64,000 nt of DNA. It comes from Kribbella capetownensis. GTDB taxonomy: Bacteria > Actinomycetota > Actinomycetes > Propionibacteriales > Kribbellaceae. The stretch spans positions 1-64,000 of the forward strand of contig NZ_SJKD01000014.1 in assembly GCF_004331485.1 (NCBI RefSeq), given 5' to 3'. Position numbers and translations under genes: made by a program. The stretch's first letter is position 1. The number at the start of each line of letters is the position of its first letter. Below the pieces are notes generated by a model. That model saw only the letters and a program-made list of their open reading frames with translations, was not told the origin of the DNA and did no database searches. This document shows, one piece after another, positions 8,134 to 17,640 of the stretch.

Positions 8134-9603
8134 TCATCGGTACTTCTCCGGATTCTTCAGACGCTCGTTCATCGAGCCCGAGCGGAAGCCGCGCGGGTCG
8201 AGCCGGGCGGCCGGGAAGCCCTCGGCGACGACCGCGGCGATGAGTGGCTCGTGGTCCACCCGGTCCAGCAGGTCGCGATCGATCTCGATGCTCCCGGCGT
8301 CACCCAGATCCCGGACACGGACGTTCTGGACGCCGTACGGCGTGAGGCGGGAACGGACTGCCTGCTCGGCCCGGTCGACCCGGGCCAGCAGGTTCGGCGT
8401 GATGCGGATGCCGTACGCGATCCGGCTGGACAGGCAGGCCGCGGCCGGCTTGTCCGAGGTCTCCAGACCCCAGCTACGGGAGGCCTCGCGGATCTGCGCC
8501 TTGGTCAGCCGCGCGTCCTTCAGCGGCGTGAGCGCACCCCGCTCGAAGGCGGCCCGGATTCCCGGCCGGAAGCCGGCGATCGCGTCATCGGCGTTGGTGC
8601 CGGTCGCGATCGCAGTCATGCCGAACTCGTCCGCGATCGGCTGCAGCGTCTCGACCAGCTCGGCCTTGCAGAAGTAGCACCGGTCGCCCGCGTTGGCCTG
8701 GTAGCCCTCGCGATCCATCTCGTGCGTGTGCGGCGTGAGATGCCGGACGCCGAGGCTGTCGGCGAACCGCGCCGCCGGCTCGAGCTCCGCCGCCGGCAAC
8801 GAAGGCGAGATCGCGGTCGCGGCGACCACGTTGGCCGGGCCGATCGCCCGCGCCGCGGCCGCCAGCAGGAACGCCGAGTCGGCGCCGCCGCTGAACGCGA
8901 CGACCATCTTGTCGTAGCCGGACAGCCGCTTCATCAACGCTTCCAGGCGCTGCTCGAGGACGTACGCGTCCAGCCAGGCCGGGAACTCGGTCAGATCATT
9001 CAGTACGACGTCCGCGCCGTACGCACGCAACTCGTCCGCGGTGAACGGCCCGGTCGCCACGGCCACCGCGACTGCTCCGGCGGCACGGGCTCCCTCGATG
9101 TCGGCGGTGTGGTCACCCACGTAGATCGTCGCCTTGTGCTCGCGCAGTGCCGTACCCTTCTCGGCGCCGTGCAGGTCGCCGACCGGCTCGTCGATGTCGA
9201 GGCCGAGGTGCTGCATGTGCAGCAGCACCGATGGCGTGTACTTCGCCGACACCACCATGGTCCGGCCACGCAGGGCGCGGACGGCGGCCAGCGACTCGGC
9301 CGCACCGGGCAGCGGCAGGCTCCCGGTGATCGCGTGCGACGGGTAGTGCTCGCGGTACCGCACGACCATCGCGTCGATCTGCTCCGGCGGGAACCAGTTC
9401 GCCATCTCAATGGTCAACGGCGGCCCGAGCCGACTGACCACCAGGTCGGAGTCGATCGGTACGCCGGTCTCCGCAGACAGCAGATCCCAGACCGCCTGGA
9501 TCCCCGGCCGCGAGTCGATGAGCGTCATGTCCAGGTCGAAGCCGACCACCAGTTCCGGCACATCGGCGGTGGCGGGCGCGGGCTGGATCTCGGCGGTTGA
9601 CAC
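8134..9603 (-). CDS. larE: HAD hydrolase - LarE sacrificial sulfur transferase fusion
   Basis: A 489-residue two-domain protein. Residues about 1-205 are a HAD phosphatase-like domain (GFDLDMTLIDSRPG nucleophile motif; VGDHTADIEGARAAG acidic motif). Residues about 215-489 are LarE, which adenylates and thiolates pyridinium dicarboxylate in nickel-pincer cofactor synthesis: PP-loop AFSGGADSAFL, then CYFCKAEL and ACLSSRIAYG. The two cysteines of CYFC plus the one in ACLSS match the three-cysteine set of [4Fe-4S]-type LarE enzymes. No LarB, LarC or lactate racemase gene is in the window. The GTG at 9601-9603 (STAEIQPAP) is preferred over an upstream ATG at 9669 because it precedes the HAD start closely. 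Confidence 0.85.
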   Translation of the reverse strand: MSTAEIQPAPATADVPELVVGFDLDMTLIDSRPGIQAVWDLLSAETGVPIDSDLVVSRLGPPLTIEMANWFPPEQIDAMVVRYREHYPSHAITGSLPLPGAAESLAAVRALRGRTMVVSAKYTPSVLLHMQHLGLDIDEPVGDLHGAEKGTALREHKATIYVGDHTADIEGARAAGAVAVAVATGPFTADELRAYGADVVLNDLTEFPAWLDAYVLEQRLEALMKRLSGYDKMVVAFSGGADSAFLLAAAARAIGPANVVAATAISPSLPAAELEPAARFADSLGVRHLTPHTHEMDREGYQANAGDRCYFCKAELVETLQPIADEFGMTAIATGTNADDAIAGFRPGIRAAFERGALTPLKDARLTKAQIREASRSWGLETSDKPAAACLSSRIAYGIRITPNLLARVDRAEQAVRSRLTPYGVQNVRVRDLGDAGSIEIDRDLLDRVDHEPLIAAVVAEGFPAARLDPRGFRSGSMNERLKNPEKYR

Positions 9604-9677
9604 GTCCCCAACCCTACGTGTTCCGGCGACGGGACCGCGCGCGGATTCCGCGATCAGTTGACAATCCAAGATCTCAT

Positions 9678-9701
9678 GTCCTGCTACTTGACACTCAGGA
9701 C
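9678..9701. promoter_or_regulatory. Inverted repeat over a TTGACA box, candidate TetR operator
   Basis: GTCCTG (9678-9683) and CAGGAC (9696-9701) form a perfect 6-bp inverted repeat with a 12-bp spacer that contains a consensus TTGACA (9688-9693). It lies 23 bp before the TetR start and is well placed for autoregulation of the TetR-R2lox operon. A clear -10 is not evident. Confidence 0.5.
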
Positions 9702-9723
9702 GAAAATGTAAACCATCGGCCCC

Positions 9724-10314
9724 ATGGACTCGTTCGCCGACCGGACCAAGCGCCGACTGCGTGAGGAACTGCTCGATGCGGCATACGACGCGATCGTGGC
9801 CGGCGGGTACGACGGACTCCGGATGGCCGAGGTGGCCCGGCGTACCGGCGTCTCCCGCCAGACCGTCTACAACGAGTTCGGCGACAAGTGGAGCGTGCTG
9901 CAGGCGGTCGTGGCGCGCGAGACCGAGAGGTTCCTGGTCGAGGTGAACGTGGCGCTCGCCGAGCAGTCCGACCCGATCGACGGTCTCCGGGCCGCGGTCG
10001 AGGGCGCGCTACGGCAGGCCGCGGACAACCCGCTGCTGAAGGCCGCGCTGGGACAGCCGGGATCCGACCAAGCCAGTCAGCTGCTGACCACACGGGGGCA
10101 GCAGGTGCTGGAGCTGTGTCATCAGCGGCTCGACGCACACGTCCGTACGCACTGGCCGCAGATCCCTGTCGACGACGCGACCGCGTGTGTCGACGTCGCA
10201 CTGCGTCTCGTGATCAGTCACATCGTCAGTCCCGGTCCCGCGCCGGTCATGGTCGCCGACCAACTCGCCAGGGTGCTCGGTCCGTTTCTCAGCACAACAG
10301 GAGGTCGCGCATGA
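9724..10314 (+). CDS. TetR/AcrR-family regulator
   Basis: A 196-residue TetR regulator with the HTH at about residues 10-56 ([22 protein letters not shown]). The C-terminal ligand domain is not assignable. Its stop overlaps the start of the R2lox gene by ATGA, so the two form one operon and this is the probable local regulator. The organisation suggests that a ligand of, or lipid processed by, R2lox is the inducer; this is inference. Confidence 0.87.
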   Translation: MDSFADRTKRRLREELLDAAYDAIVAGGYDGLRMAEVARRTGVSRQTVYNEFGDKWSVLQAVVARETERFLVEVNVALAEQSDPIDGLRAAVEGALRQAADNPLLKAALGQPGSDQASQLLTTRGQQVLELCHQRLDAHVRTHWPQIPVDDATACVDVALRLVISHIVSPGPAPVMVADQLARVLGPFLSTTGGRA

Positions 10315-11261
10315 CGAATCCTTTGCACCGGCAGGGCTTCACTTCGCTGCGGTCCGGAGGACTGAACTGGGAGGCGCTGCCGCTGCGATTGTTCGACAAG
10401 GGCAATCGCAAGTTCTGGAATCCACGCGACATCGACTTCAGCCAGGACGCGAAGGACTGGAAGGAGCTCAGCGACAACGACAGGCACAACGCGTTGATGC
10501 TGTGCTCGCAGTTCATCGCCGGCGAGGAGGCGGTGACCGAGGACCTGCAGCCGTTCCTGCAGGCGATGGCGGCCGAGGGACGCTTCGGCGACGAGATGTA
10601 CCTGACCCAGTTCTGCTTCGAGGAGGCCAAGCACACTGCGGTCTTCCGGCTTTGGCTGGACGCGGTCGGCGTCACCGAGGACCTGCACCACTTCATCGAG
10701 AACAACCCGGGCTACCGCGCGATCTTCTACGAGGCCCTGCCGGTCGCGCTGAAGTCCTTGGCCGACGACCCTTCGCCGGCCAACCAGGTCCGGGCCTCCG
10801 TCACCTACAACCACGTGGTGGAAGGGACTCTGGCCCTGACCGGCTACCACGCGTGGAACCTGCTCTGCACGTCCCGCGGAGTCCTGCCCGGCATGCAGGA
10901 ACTGATCCGCCGCATCGGCGACGACGAACGACGCCACATGGCCTGGGGCACGTTCACCTGCCGGCGGCACGTCGCCGCGGACGAGTCGAACTGGAAGGTC
11001 GTCACCGACACGATGGAGGAGTTGCTCCCGCACGCGCTCACCCAGATCCAGTGGGCGATGGACAACTCCCCCGCGCTCCCGCCCGAGATCAACCCGACCG
11101 CCCTGATGGCGTACGCCGGCGACCGCGCGACCCGTCGCCTCGGCGCGATCGAGTCGGCGGTCGGCGCGGACGTGGCCGGGATCGACCTCGACTACTCCCC
11201 CGAGCAACTCGAGGACACCTTCGGCGAGGAGGACTCAGCCGCGCTGGCGGCGGTTCGCTAG
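10311..11261 (+). CDS. R2-like ligand-binding oxidase (R2lox)
   Basis: A 316-residue ferritin-like protein of the R2lox family, which assembles a Mn/Fe cofactor, binds a long-chain fatty acid and performs two-electron oxidations. All six metal ligands expected by alignment are present: E72, E105, H108, E171, E206 and H209 (in GEEAV, CFEEAKH, VVEGT, DDERRH). The partners of the characteristic Val-Tyr ether crosslink are also there: V75 and Y166. CAGGAGG lies 6-12 bases upstream of the ATG, which overlaps the TetR stop. Its end overlaps by 27 bp the end of a converging MFS gene. The in vivo substrate of this family is not established. Confidence 0.92.
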   Translation: MTNPLHRQGFTSLRSGGLNWEALPLRLFDKGNRKFWNPRDIDFSQDAKDWKELSDNDRHNALMLCSQFIAGEEAVTEDLQPFLQAMAAEGRFGDEMYLTQFCFEEAKHTAVFRLWLDAVGVTEDLHHFIENNPGYRAIFYEALPVALKSLADDPSPANQVRASVTYNHVVEGTLALTGYHAWNLLCTSRGVLPGMQELIRRIGDDERRHMAWGTFTCRRHVAADESNWKVVTDTMEELLPHALTQIQWAMDNSPALPPEINPTALMAYAGDRATRRLGAIESAVGADVAGIDLDYSPEQLEDTFGEEDSAALAAVR

Positions 11262-12404
11262 CACCACGATCAGCGCTGCCGTGCCGAGGACTGCCGGTAG
11301 CCAGGTGACGGTCGTCGTACCGAGGTGGTCGGCTGCTTGGCCTCCGGCGAAGGCACCCAGTGCGATCGCGCCGTTGTAGACACCTACGAGTACGGCGGAC
11401 GAAGCTTCGGGGGCACTGGGTGCTGCGGCGTGGCCCCACGCCTGCGTGCTCACGCTGGTGCCGCCGTGCGAGAAGCCCCAAACAACCAGCAGAACAAGGG
11501 CTCCGGCGAGCGTCGTACCGAGGAGAGGCATGAGTACGGCGACCGTCGCGATGCCGAGGGCAATCATTCCGAGGGCACGGGTCGGGCGGAGCGATCCCGC
11601 GACGAAGTTTCCGATGACGCCGGCCACGCCGTACGCGAGGAGCAAGGTGCCGATGAGGGCGGGTGTGATGCCGGCCTGCTTCTCGAGCAGCGGACGCACG
11701 TACGTGTAGGCGGCGAAGTGGCCGGTGACGAGGAGTGCGACCAGGGCCAGCCCGACGCGCAGTTGCTTGATCTTGAGGACTTCCGCGACGTCGCTCAGCC
11801 GGACCGCCTTCTCAGCGGATAGCGGAGGCAGGAAGAGCGCGAGAGCGGCGGCGAGCGTTGCGGACAATACGCCGACGGCGGCGAAGGCCCAGCGCCAGCC
11901 GACCAGTTCACCGACGTACGCGCCGGCCGGGATCCCCAGTACAGAAGCGATTCCGATGCCGCTGAAGATGAGCGAGGTCGCCGGTCCGGCCGCGTGCGCC
12001 GGTACGACGCGACGCGCGAGGCCGATCGTGAACAGCCAGACACCGCCGAGCGAGATGCCGAAGACGACGCGGGCGATCATCAGTACGCCGAAGGTCGGGG
12101 CCGCCGCCGCGAGGAGGCTCGCGGCGGCGAGGAGCACCATCAGCCCGACCATCACGATGCGGCGGTCGAGCTTGCCCAGCACCAGCGGGAGGATCGGCGA
12201 GGCCAGCGCGGACACCACACCGGTGACGGTCAGGCTGAGGCCCGCCGTACCTTCACTGACCTGCAGGCTCGACCCGATCGGGGTGAGCAGACCGACCGGC
12301 AGCATCTCGGCGGTGACCACGGTGAACACGGTCGCCGCCATCACCACTGGAGGCGCCCAGCCGCGGGTGGCCGGTGCGACCTGGTCGGCGCAGATTGTCG
12401 TCAT
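11235..12404 (-). CDS. DHA1-type MFS transporter
   Basis: A 389-residue MFS protein with 12 hydrophobic segments, resembling AraJ/PbuE/YdhP-type exporters ([17 protein letters not shown] near helix 1; [17 protein letters not shown] between helices 5 and 6). The ATG at 12402-12404 (MTTICADQ) is chosen over an upstream ATG because it leaves a promoter region between this gene and the divergent LysR gene. Substrate unknown; an exported metabolite or drug is likely, and the adjacent LysR probably controls it. Confidence 0.85.
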   Translation of the reverse strand: MTTICADQVAPATRGWAPPVVMAATVFTVVTAEMLPVGLLTPIGSSLQVSEGTAGLSLTVTGVVSALASPILPLVLGKLDRRIVMVGLMVLLAAASLLAAAAPTFGVLMIARVVFGISLGGVWLFTIGLARRVVPAHAAGPATSLIFSGIGIASVLGIPAGAYVGELVGWRWAFAAVGVLSATLAAALALFLPPLSAEKAVRLSDVAEVLKIKQLRVGLALVALLVTGHFAAYTYVRPLLEKQAGITPALIGTLLLAYGVAGVIGNFVAGSLRPTRALGMIALGIATVAVLMPLLGTTLAGALVLLVVWGFSHGGTSVSTQAWGHAAAPSAPEASSAVLVGVYNGAIALGAFAGGQAADHLGTTTVTWLPAVLGTAALIVVLANRRQRG

Positions 12405-12493
12405 ACATCCACTGAACGGCCGCGCACCGGTGCGGAACAACGGCGATGTGATCATGCTTGTATTAGTTGAGCTCATCGATCGGAGGAGGCGCC

Positions 12494-13375
12494 GTGGCCG
12501 TCGAGATCCGCGAACTGGAGTGCTTCCTGGTGCTCGCCGAGGAGCTCCACTTCGGGCGTACGGCGGAGCGCCTCTACCTCTCGCAGAGCCGAGTCAGCCA
12601 GTTGCTGCAGTCGCTGGAACGCCGGATCGGCGGACCGCTGTTCGAGCGGACCAGCCGCCGGGTCGCGCTGACCCCGCTCGGCAAGGAGTTCCTCACGTCG
12701 CTGCGACCCGCGTACGCCGCGCTGGAACGGGTCGTCGAGAGCGCGCGCGAGTTCGCGAACGACGTGAAGGGGACGCTGCGGATCGGCTTCCAGGGCTCGG
12801 CCGGCGACGAACTGCTCGGCGCGGTCTCGTCGTTCCAGGCGCAGAACCCGAACTGCCTGATCAACACCTGCGAGCTTCCGCTGAACGATCCGTTCGGCGC
12901 GCTCCGGCGCGGTGGCGTCGACGCCGCGGTCGTCCTGCTGCCCATTGCCGAGGACGACCTGGTCATCGGGCCGGTGTTCTCCCGGCAACCACAAACCCTC
13001 ACGGTCTCCTGCCGCCACCGCTTTGCCGACCGGGACAGCCTCGACGTCGAGGACCTCGCCGATGAGGTGCTGATCGCTGTCGCGGGCCCGGCGCCGAGCT
13101 ACTGGCGGCAGGTCCAGGCGCCGACGCAGACACCGGACGGAGCCCTCATCCACCGCGGTCCCGAGATCCACACCCGGGAAGAAGGCCTGTCGCTGATCGC
13201 GGCCGACCGCGGCGCGATGCTGCTGTGCCGAGCCACCGCCGAGAACAACCGCCGCGCCGACATCGTCAACATCCCCATCGCCGGCGTCCCCGACTCAGCC
13301 CTCGCACTCATCTGGCGCCGCGGCGAGGACACCCCCGCCCTGCAGAAGTTCGCCGCCCACCTCAAGGGAGCTTGA
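12494..13375 (+). CDS. LysR-family transcriptional regulator
   Basis: A 293-residue LysR protein. The N-terminal winged HTH (residues 1-60: LHFGRTAERLYLSQSRVSQL) is followed by a substrate-binding domain that is less conserved. The GTG at 12494 follows GGAGGAGG, better than the upstream open-frame start. It is divergent from the MFS exporter (89 bp apart) and is followed after one base by a YjbR-family gene, probably co-transcribed. Confidence 0.88.
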   Translation: MAVEIRELECFLVLAEELHFGRTAERLYLSQSRVSQLLQSLERRIGGPLFERTSRRVALTPLGKEFLTSLRPAYAALERVVESAREFANDVKGTLRIGFQGSAGDELLGAVSSFQAQNPNCLINTCELPLNDPFGALRRGGVDAAVVLLPIAEDDLVIGPVFSRQPQTLTVSCRHRFADRDSLDVEDLADEVLIAVAGPAPSYWRQVQAPTQTPDGALIHRGPEIHTREEGLSLIAADRGAMLLCRATAENNRRADIVNIPIAGVPDSALALIWRRGEDTPALQKFAAHLKGA

Positions 13376-13376
13376 G

Positions 13377-13721
13377 ATGTCCAGCTGGGACGAGGTCGGC
13401 CGGATCGCGCTCGGGTTGCCGGAGGTCGCCGAAGGCCAGGCGCACGAGGGCTCACCGGCGTACGACGTCTCCGGCAAACAGTTCGCCCGGCTTCGCTGGG
13501 AGGACGACGGCCGCGAGATCCTGCAGTTCTGGACCGGCGACGACCGGAACGCCTTGATCCAGAGCAATCCGGACGCCTATTTCATCGTCAGGGCCTTCCC
13601 GTCCGCCATCTTCGCCTACCTGGGTGCGCTCGGCGTCGATGAGTTGCGCGAGATCGTCACCGACTCCTGGCAGGTGCGTGCACCCAAGCGGCTGGTCAAG
13701 GCGCACCCTGAGGTCAGCTGA
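13377..13721 (+). CDS. MmcQ/YjbR-family protein
   Basis: A 114-residue protein of the MmcQ/YjbR family (double-wing fold, proposed nucleic-acid-binding). Family signatures are [20 protein letters not shown] and KQFARLRW. It starts one base after the LysR stop codon, suggesting translational coupling, and its last 8 bases overlap the converging acyl-CoA ligase gene. No specific function is known. Confidence 0.8.
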   Translation: MSSWDEVGRIALGLPEVAEGQAHEGSPAYDVSGKQFARLRWEDDGREILQFWTGDDRNALIQSNPDAYFIVRAFPSAIFAYLGALGVDELREIVTDSWQVRAPKRLVKAHPEVS

Positions 13722-15345
13722 GGCCCAGCATCTCCACGGACTTCTCGCGCATCTCGACCTTGCGGACCTTGCCGGTCACCGTCATCGGGAAGTCGTCGAC
13801 GAGCAGGACGTACCGCGGGATCTTGAAGTGCGCGAGTTTGCCGTTGGCGAAGGCACGAACCCCGGCCGCGTCGAGCGGATCGGCGCCGGGCTTGAGCTTG
13901 ATCCAGGCGCACAGTTCCTCGCCGTACTTCTCGTCCGGTACGCCGATCACCTGGACGTCGGCGATGTCGGGATGGGTGTAGAGGAACTCCTCGATCTCCC
14001 GCGGGTACACGTTCTCGCCGCCGCGGATCACCATGTCCTTGATCCGGCCGACGATGTTCACGTACCCGTCCTCGCGCATCGTCGCCAGGTCGCCGGTGTG
14101 CATCCAGCGCGCCTGATCGATCGCCTCGGCAGTCTTCTCCGGCTCATCCCAGTAACCGAGCATCACGGAGTACCCGCGGGTGCACAGCTCACCCGGCTCA
14201 CCTCGGTCGACGACCAGCCCGGTCGCAGGGTCGACGAGCTTCACCTCGACGTGCGGCATCACCCGGCCGACGGTCGACGTACGCCGGTCCAGATCGTCGT
14301 CGCGACGGGTCTGCGTCGACACCGGCGACGTCTCGGTCATGCCGTAGCAGATCGCGACCTCGGCCATGTGCATGTCGGCGACGCAGCGCTTCATCACCTC
14401 GATCGGGCACGGCGATCCCGCCATCACGCCGGTCCGCAGGCTGCTCAGGTCGTAGTCGGCGAAGTCCGGCAGCCCGAGCTCGGCGATGAACATCGTCGGT
14501 ACGCCGTACAGCGCGGTGCATCGCTCGTCCTGCACGGCCTTCAGCGTCGCCGCCGGGTCGAAGGCCGGGCCGGGGATGACCATGCACGCGCCGTGGGTGG
14601 TGCAGCCGAGGTTCGCCATCACCATGCCGAAGCAGTGATAGAAGGGCACCGGGATGCAGAGCCGGTCCTCGGCGGTGAACGCGATCGTCTCGGTGACGAA
14701 GAAGCCGTTGTTCAGGATGTTGTGGTGGCTGAGGGTCGCGCCCTTCGGGAAACCCGTGGTCCCGCTGGTGTACTGGATGTTGATCGGGTCGTCGAAGGCC
14801 AACTCCGCTTCGCGTTCGTGCAGCTCGTCCACGGTGACGCGACCGGCGGCGTCCCGGAGTTCGTCCCAGTCGCCGGTGCCGATGTAGACGGTCTCCTCGA
14901 GCGACTTGCACTCCGGCCGCACCTGGTCGACCATCGCGCGGTAGTCGCTGGTCTTGAACTCGGTCGCCGAGATCAGCAACCGTACGCCGGACTGGTTCAG
15001 CGCGTAGGACAGCTCGTGCGTCCGGTACGCCGGGTTGATGTTCACCAGGATCGCGCCGATCATCGCGGTCGCGTACTGCGTGATCGTCCACTCCGCGCAG
15101 TTCGGGGCCCAGATGCCGACCCGGTCACCCTTCGCGATGCCGCGACTGAGCAGGCCGCGCGCGACCACGTCGACCTCGGCGCCCAGTTCGGCGTACGTCC
15201 AGCGTCGTCCGGTCTGGACCTCGACCAGTGCGTCGCGGTCGCCGTACTCGCCGACCGTGCGTCTCAGGTTGGCGCCGATCGTCTCGCCCAGCAAGGGAAC
15301 CTCGGACACTCCGGATGCGTACGACGGCAGGCTCATGACTGTCAT
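13714..15345 (-). CDS. AMP-forming acyl-CoA synthetase
   Basis: A 543-residue ANL-superfamily ligase that activates a carboxylic acid through an acyl-adenylate and transfers it to CoA. Core motifs are [11 protein letters not shown] (P-loop), [10 protein letters not shown] (A5), [19 protein letters not shown] (A7-A8 hinge) and the catalytic lysine in [11 protein letters not shown] (A10). Overall it resembles medium/long-chain fatty-acyl-CoA synthases (FadD-like) rather than acetate ligases. ATG at 15343-15345 has AGGG 5 bases upstream; an ATG three codons later (15336) is the alternative. Chain-length specificity is not readable. Confidence 0.88.
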   Translation of the reverse strand: MTVMSLPSYASGVSEVPLLGETIGANLRRTVGEYGDRDALVEVQTGRRWTYAELGAEVDVVARGLLSRGIAKGDRVGIWAPNCAEWTITQYATAMIGAILVNINPAYRTHELSYALNQSGVRLLISATEFKTSDYRAMVDQVRPECKSLEETVYIGTGDWDELRDAAGRVTVDELHEREAELAFDDPINIQYTSGTTGFPKGATLSHHNILNNGFFVTETIAFTAEDRLCIPVPFYHCFGMVMANLGCTTHGACMVIPGPAFDPAATLKAVQDERCTALYGVPTMFIAELGLPDFADYDLSSLRTGVMAGSPCPIEVMKRCVADMHMAEVAICYGMTETSPVSTQTRRDDDLDRRTSTVGRVMPHVEVKLVDPATGLVVDRGEPGELCTRGYSVMLGYWDEPEKTAEAIDQARWMHTGDLATMREDGYVNIVGRIKDMVIRGGENVYPREIEEFLYTHPDIADVQVIGVPDEKYGEELCAWIKLKPGADPLDAAGVRAFANGKLAHFKIPRYVLLVDDFPMTVTGKVRKVEMREKSVEMLGLS

Positions 15346-15489
15346 CGTCGCCCTAGTCAGATGCCCCTGCAACTGCACGTGCGGCAGGAAACAGGGGGTG
15401 GACGGCAAGCAATGTCCTTACCAACTCTCCGTCATCACGGTCGCACAGCGTGGTTGCCCGGTTACATTGGTGCTGAGAGGTGTGAGGCG

Positions 15490-16953
15490 ATGGGCCGAAC
15501 CGTTGAAGGTCACGCCCGCAGCGACCGGCCACCTGGGCGTACCGCCGAGGCGGCTCAACGTACCGTTGCGGTGGAGGAACGCGTCCGGATGCTCAGCGGG
15601 ATCCTGTCCGACGCCCTCGCGATCGATGTCCACGGCACCGACCTGCAGACCCTGAAGCGGGCACCCCGGCGAGCGCCACCGAGCGCGTCGCCGAGCGATC
15701 TCGAGCCCCATCCCGGGCCGGTCTGGGACGCGTTCGTACCGCACCCGCCGGGCCGTTTTCGTTGGTGGGGAGCCGAACGCCGGTACAACCGCCGGCTGGC
15801 ATGCGCCGAGGATCGCTTCGCCGAGGCGATCGAACGGCACTGGGCGTCCGAGGAGAGCCGCCGGGAGCGGGTGGCGCGCGCACTGCGGGACCAGCTCGAG
15901 CAGCAGCGCCGGCTCGACGAGGCGACCGCCGAACAACATGCCCGGATCGACGCGTACCAACGGGCAGTGCAGAACCGGGACCGGGCGGCGGTCAGCCGGT
16001 ACTTCCAGAAGGCGCTGGAGCGGGTGGCGGAGCCACTCGACTTTCGCCGCCGTCGACGGGTTGGCTACGTGCCCGAGTCGACGTTGCTCGCGGTCGAGTG
16101 GGATCTGCCGGACGTGAGCGTCGTACCTGCTGAGGCGTCGTACCGGTATGACCGTTCGCTCGACGCTGTGCTGGCGGTGCCGCGGCCGGAGAAGGAACTG
16201 CGGTTGCTGTACCAGCAACTCGTTGCACAGTTGGCGTTGCGGGCGTTGCACCTGATCTTCGGGAGTGACCGGTACGGCGTGGTGGACACGGTGGTGTTCA
16301 ACGGGATGGTCGAATCCGTGGACCTGCCGACAGGGCAGATGGTGCGGCCGTGCCTGATCACGTTGCGGGCGACGCGGGAGCAGTTCAAGGCGCTGGTGCT
16401 GGACCAGTTGGATCCGGTCGCGTGTGTGCGGCACTACTTCTCCGCGGAGGTGTCGCGGCATCCGGAGGAGCTGCAGCCGGTCGAGCCCGTGCTGGAGTTC
16501 GACCTGGCCGATCCGCGGACGATCGAGGCGGTCGACGTGATCAGCGAGATCGACAGCCGGCCGAACCTGCTGGAGCTGAGCCCGGAGTCGTTCGAGCACC
16601 TGGTGCAGAACCTGCTCACCCGGATGGGCCTGGACACCAGGCTGTTCCGCCGCGGCACCGACGGCGGGATCGACTGCGTCGCCTACGATCCCCGCCCGAT
16701 CACCGGCGGGAAGTTCGTCGTCCAGGCCAAGCTCTGGACCCGCACCGTCCCACCGTCGGCCGTCCGCGACCTCTTCGGCACCGTCCTCGACGCCGGCGCC
16801 ACCAAAGGCATCCTCATCACCACCAGCGGCTTCGGCCCCACCAGCTACCAGTTCGCCACCGGCAAACCCCTCCAACTCATCGACGGCACCGCCCTCCTCT
16901 CCCTCTGCCACCACCACCACATCCCCGCCCGAATCATCGGCCGCGCCAGTTAG
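15490..16953 (+). CDS. Mrr-type restriction endonuclease-like protein
   Basis: A 487-residue protein whose C-terminal 120 residues form an Mrr_cat PD-(D/E)XK nuclease: FEHLVQNLLTRMGLDTRLF, then GTDGGIDCVAY and KFVVQAKLW carry the D...QxK catalytic core. A coiled-coil-rich region (about residues 90-190, rich in Arg and Glu) precedes it. Similar standalone proteins are widespread in actinobacteria. No methyltransferase lies nearby, so it may be a type IV enzyme against modified DNA or a DNA-repair nuclease. The upstream open frame is antisense to the ligase and not coding; the ATG at 15490 follows GAGG. Confidence 0.82.
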   Translation: MGRTVEGHARSDRPPGRTAEAAQRTVAVEERVRMLSGILSDALAIDVHGTDLQTLKRAPRRAPPSASPSDLEPHPGPVWDAFVPHPPGRFRWWGAERRYNRRLACAEDRFAEAIERHWASEESRRERVARALRDQLEQQRRLDEATAEQHARIDAYQRAVQNRDRAAVSRYFQKALERVAEPLDFRRRRRVGYVPESTLLAVEWDLPDVSVVPAEASYRYDRSLDAVLAVPRPEKELRLLYQQLVAQLALRALHLIFGSDRYGVVDTVVFNGMVESVDLPTGQMVRPCLITLRATREQFKALVLDQLDPVACVRHYFSAEVSRHPEELQPVEPVLEFDLADPRTIEAVDVISEIDSRPNLLELSPESFEHLVQNLLTRMGLDTRLFRRGTDGGIDCVAYDPRPITGGKFVVQAKLWTRTVPPSAVRDLFGTVLDAGATKGILITTSGFGPTSYQFATGKPLQLIDGTALLSLCHHHHIPARIIGRAS

Positions 16954-16960
16954 CTATGTT

Positions 16961-17002
16961 CTGAAAAGTGGGCATGTGGCTGATATAGTGGGCGATTGGA
17001 GG
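16961..17002 (+). promoter_or_regulatory. MNT-HEPN promoter with tandem operator-like repeats
   Basis: A -35 like CTGAAA (16961-16966) and a -10 like TATAGT (16984-16989) are spaced by 17 bp, with GGAGG at 16998-17002 and a GTG at 17011. Two direct copies of AGTGGGC (16967-16973 and 16987-16993), each preceded by TGA, sit exactly 20 bp apart, one behind the -35 and one over the -10. Two helical turns between sites suit cooperative binding by the winged-HTH antitoxin. Confidence 0.6.
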
Positions 17003-17010
17003 TGGTCGGC

Positions 17011-17640
17011 GTGCAGTTTCCCGAGCCGGTGTCGACCGTGATTCCCGGCGTGCACGGCCGGGTCCTCGGCGTGCTCGCGCGGACCGATCAGCCACTGACC
17101 GGACGCGCGGTGGCCGGGCTCCTGCGAGCGCCCGGAAGTCCCAGCGGCGTACAGAAGGTGCTCGACGACCTGGTCAGGAACGGTGTCGTGACCGCACAGC
17201 CGGCCGGTCGTGCTCGGCTGTACACGCTGAACCGGGATCACGTTGCCTACCAGGCGATTGACCACCTCGCGCGACTCCGGGAGCTTCTGCTCGAACGCAT
17301 CAGAGCAGAAGCAGAGTCGTGGCAGCTGCACGCCAAGGCAGTCTGGCTGTTCGGCTCGACAGCTCGCGGACAAGGCGGCACCGACAGCGACCTCGACCTG
17401 CTGATCGTTCGACCGGATGACATCGACGAGTCGGATCCCCGCTGGGTCGAGCAGCTCGCAACCCTGGCCGAACACGCGAGCCAGTGGTCCGGGAACTCGT
17501 GCGAGCTCGTCGAATACAGCGCCCAGGAGGTTCGTCAACTCATCGCAAGTGACGAACGCCTGGTCACCGAACTACGCCGCGACGCCGTGCCGATCGCCGG
17601 CACCTCACCCCAACAAACCCTCACCCGAAAGGCCAGCTAA
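17011..17640 (+). CDS. Winged-HTH plus MNT nucleotidyltransferase (antitoxin-like)
   Basis: A 209-residue fusion. Residues about 15-85 form a MarR/ArsR-like winged helix (LARTDQPLTGRAVAGLL..., DDLVRNGVVTAQPAGRARLYTL). Residues about 100-165 form a minimal nucleotidyltransferase domain with GSTARGQGGTDSDLDLLIV, containing the GSxxxG and DxD metal-binding motif. In MNT-HEPN systems the MNT protein AMPylates the HEPN toxin to neutralise it. The GTG at 17011 has GGAGG at 8 bases; an upstream TTG at 16996 is less likely. Abuts the next gene with no spacer. Confidence 0.82.
   Translation: MQFPEPVSTVIPGVHGRVLGVLARTDQPLTGRAVAGLLRAPGSPSGVQKVLDDLVRNGVVTAQPAGRARLYTLNRDHVAYQAIDHLARLRELLLERIRAEAESWQLHAKAVWLFGSTARGQGGTDSDLDLLIVRPDDIDESDPRWVEQLATLAEHASQWSGNSCELVEYSAQEVRQLIASDERLVTELRRDAVPIAGTSPQQTLTRKAS

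Noticed and set aside
13624-15489. N-terminal extension of the Mrr-like protein to over 1100 residues
   Set aside because: This part is antisense to the acyl-CoA synthetase; the ATG at 15490 with GAGG upstream gives a normal protein.
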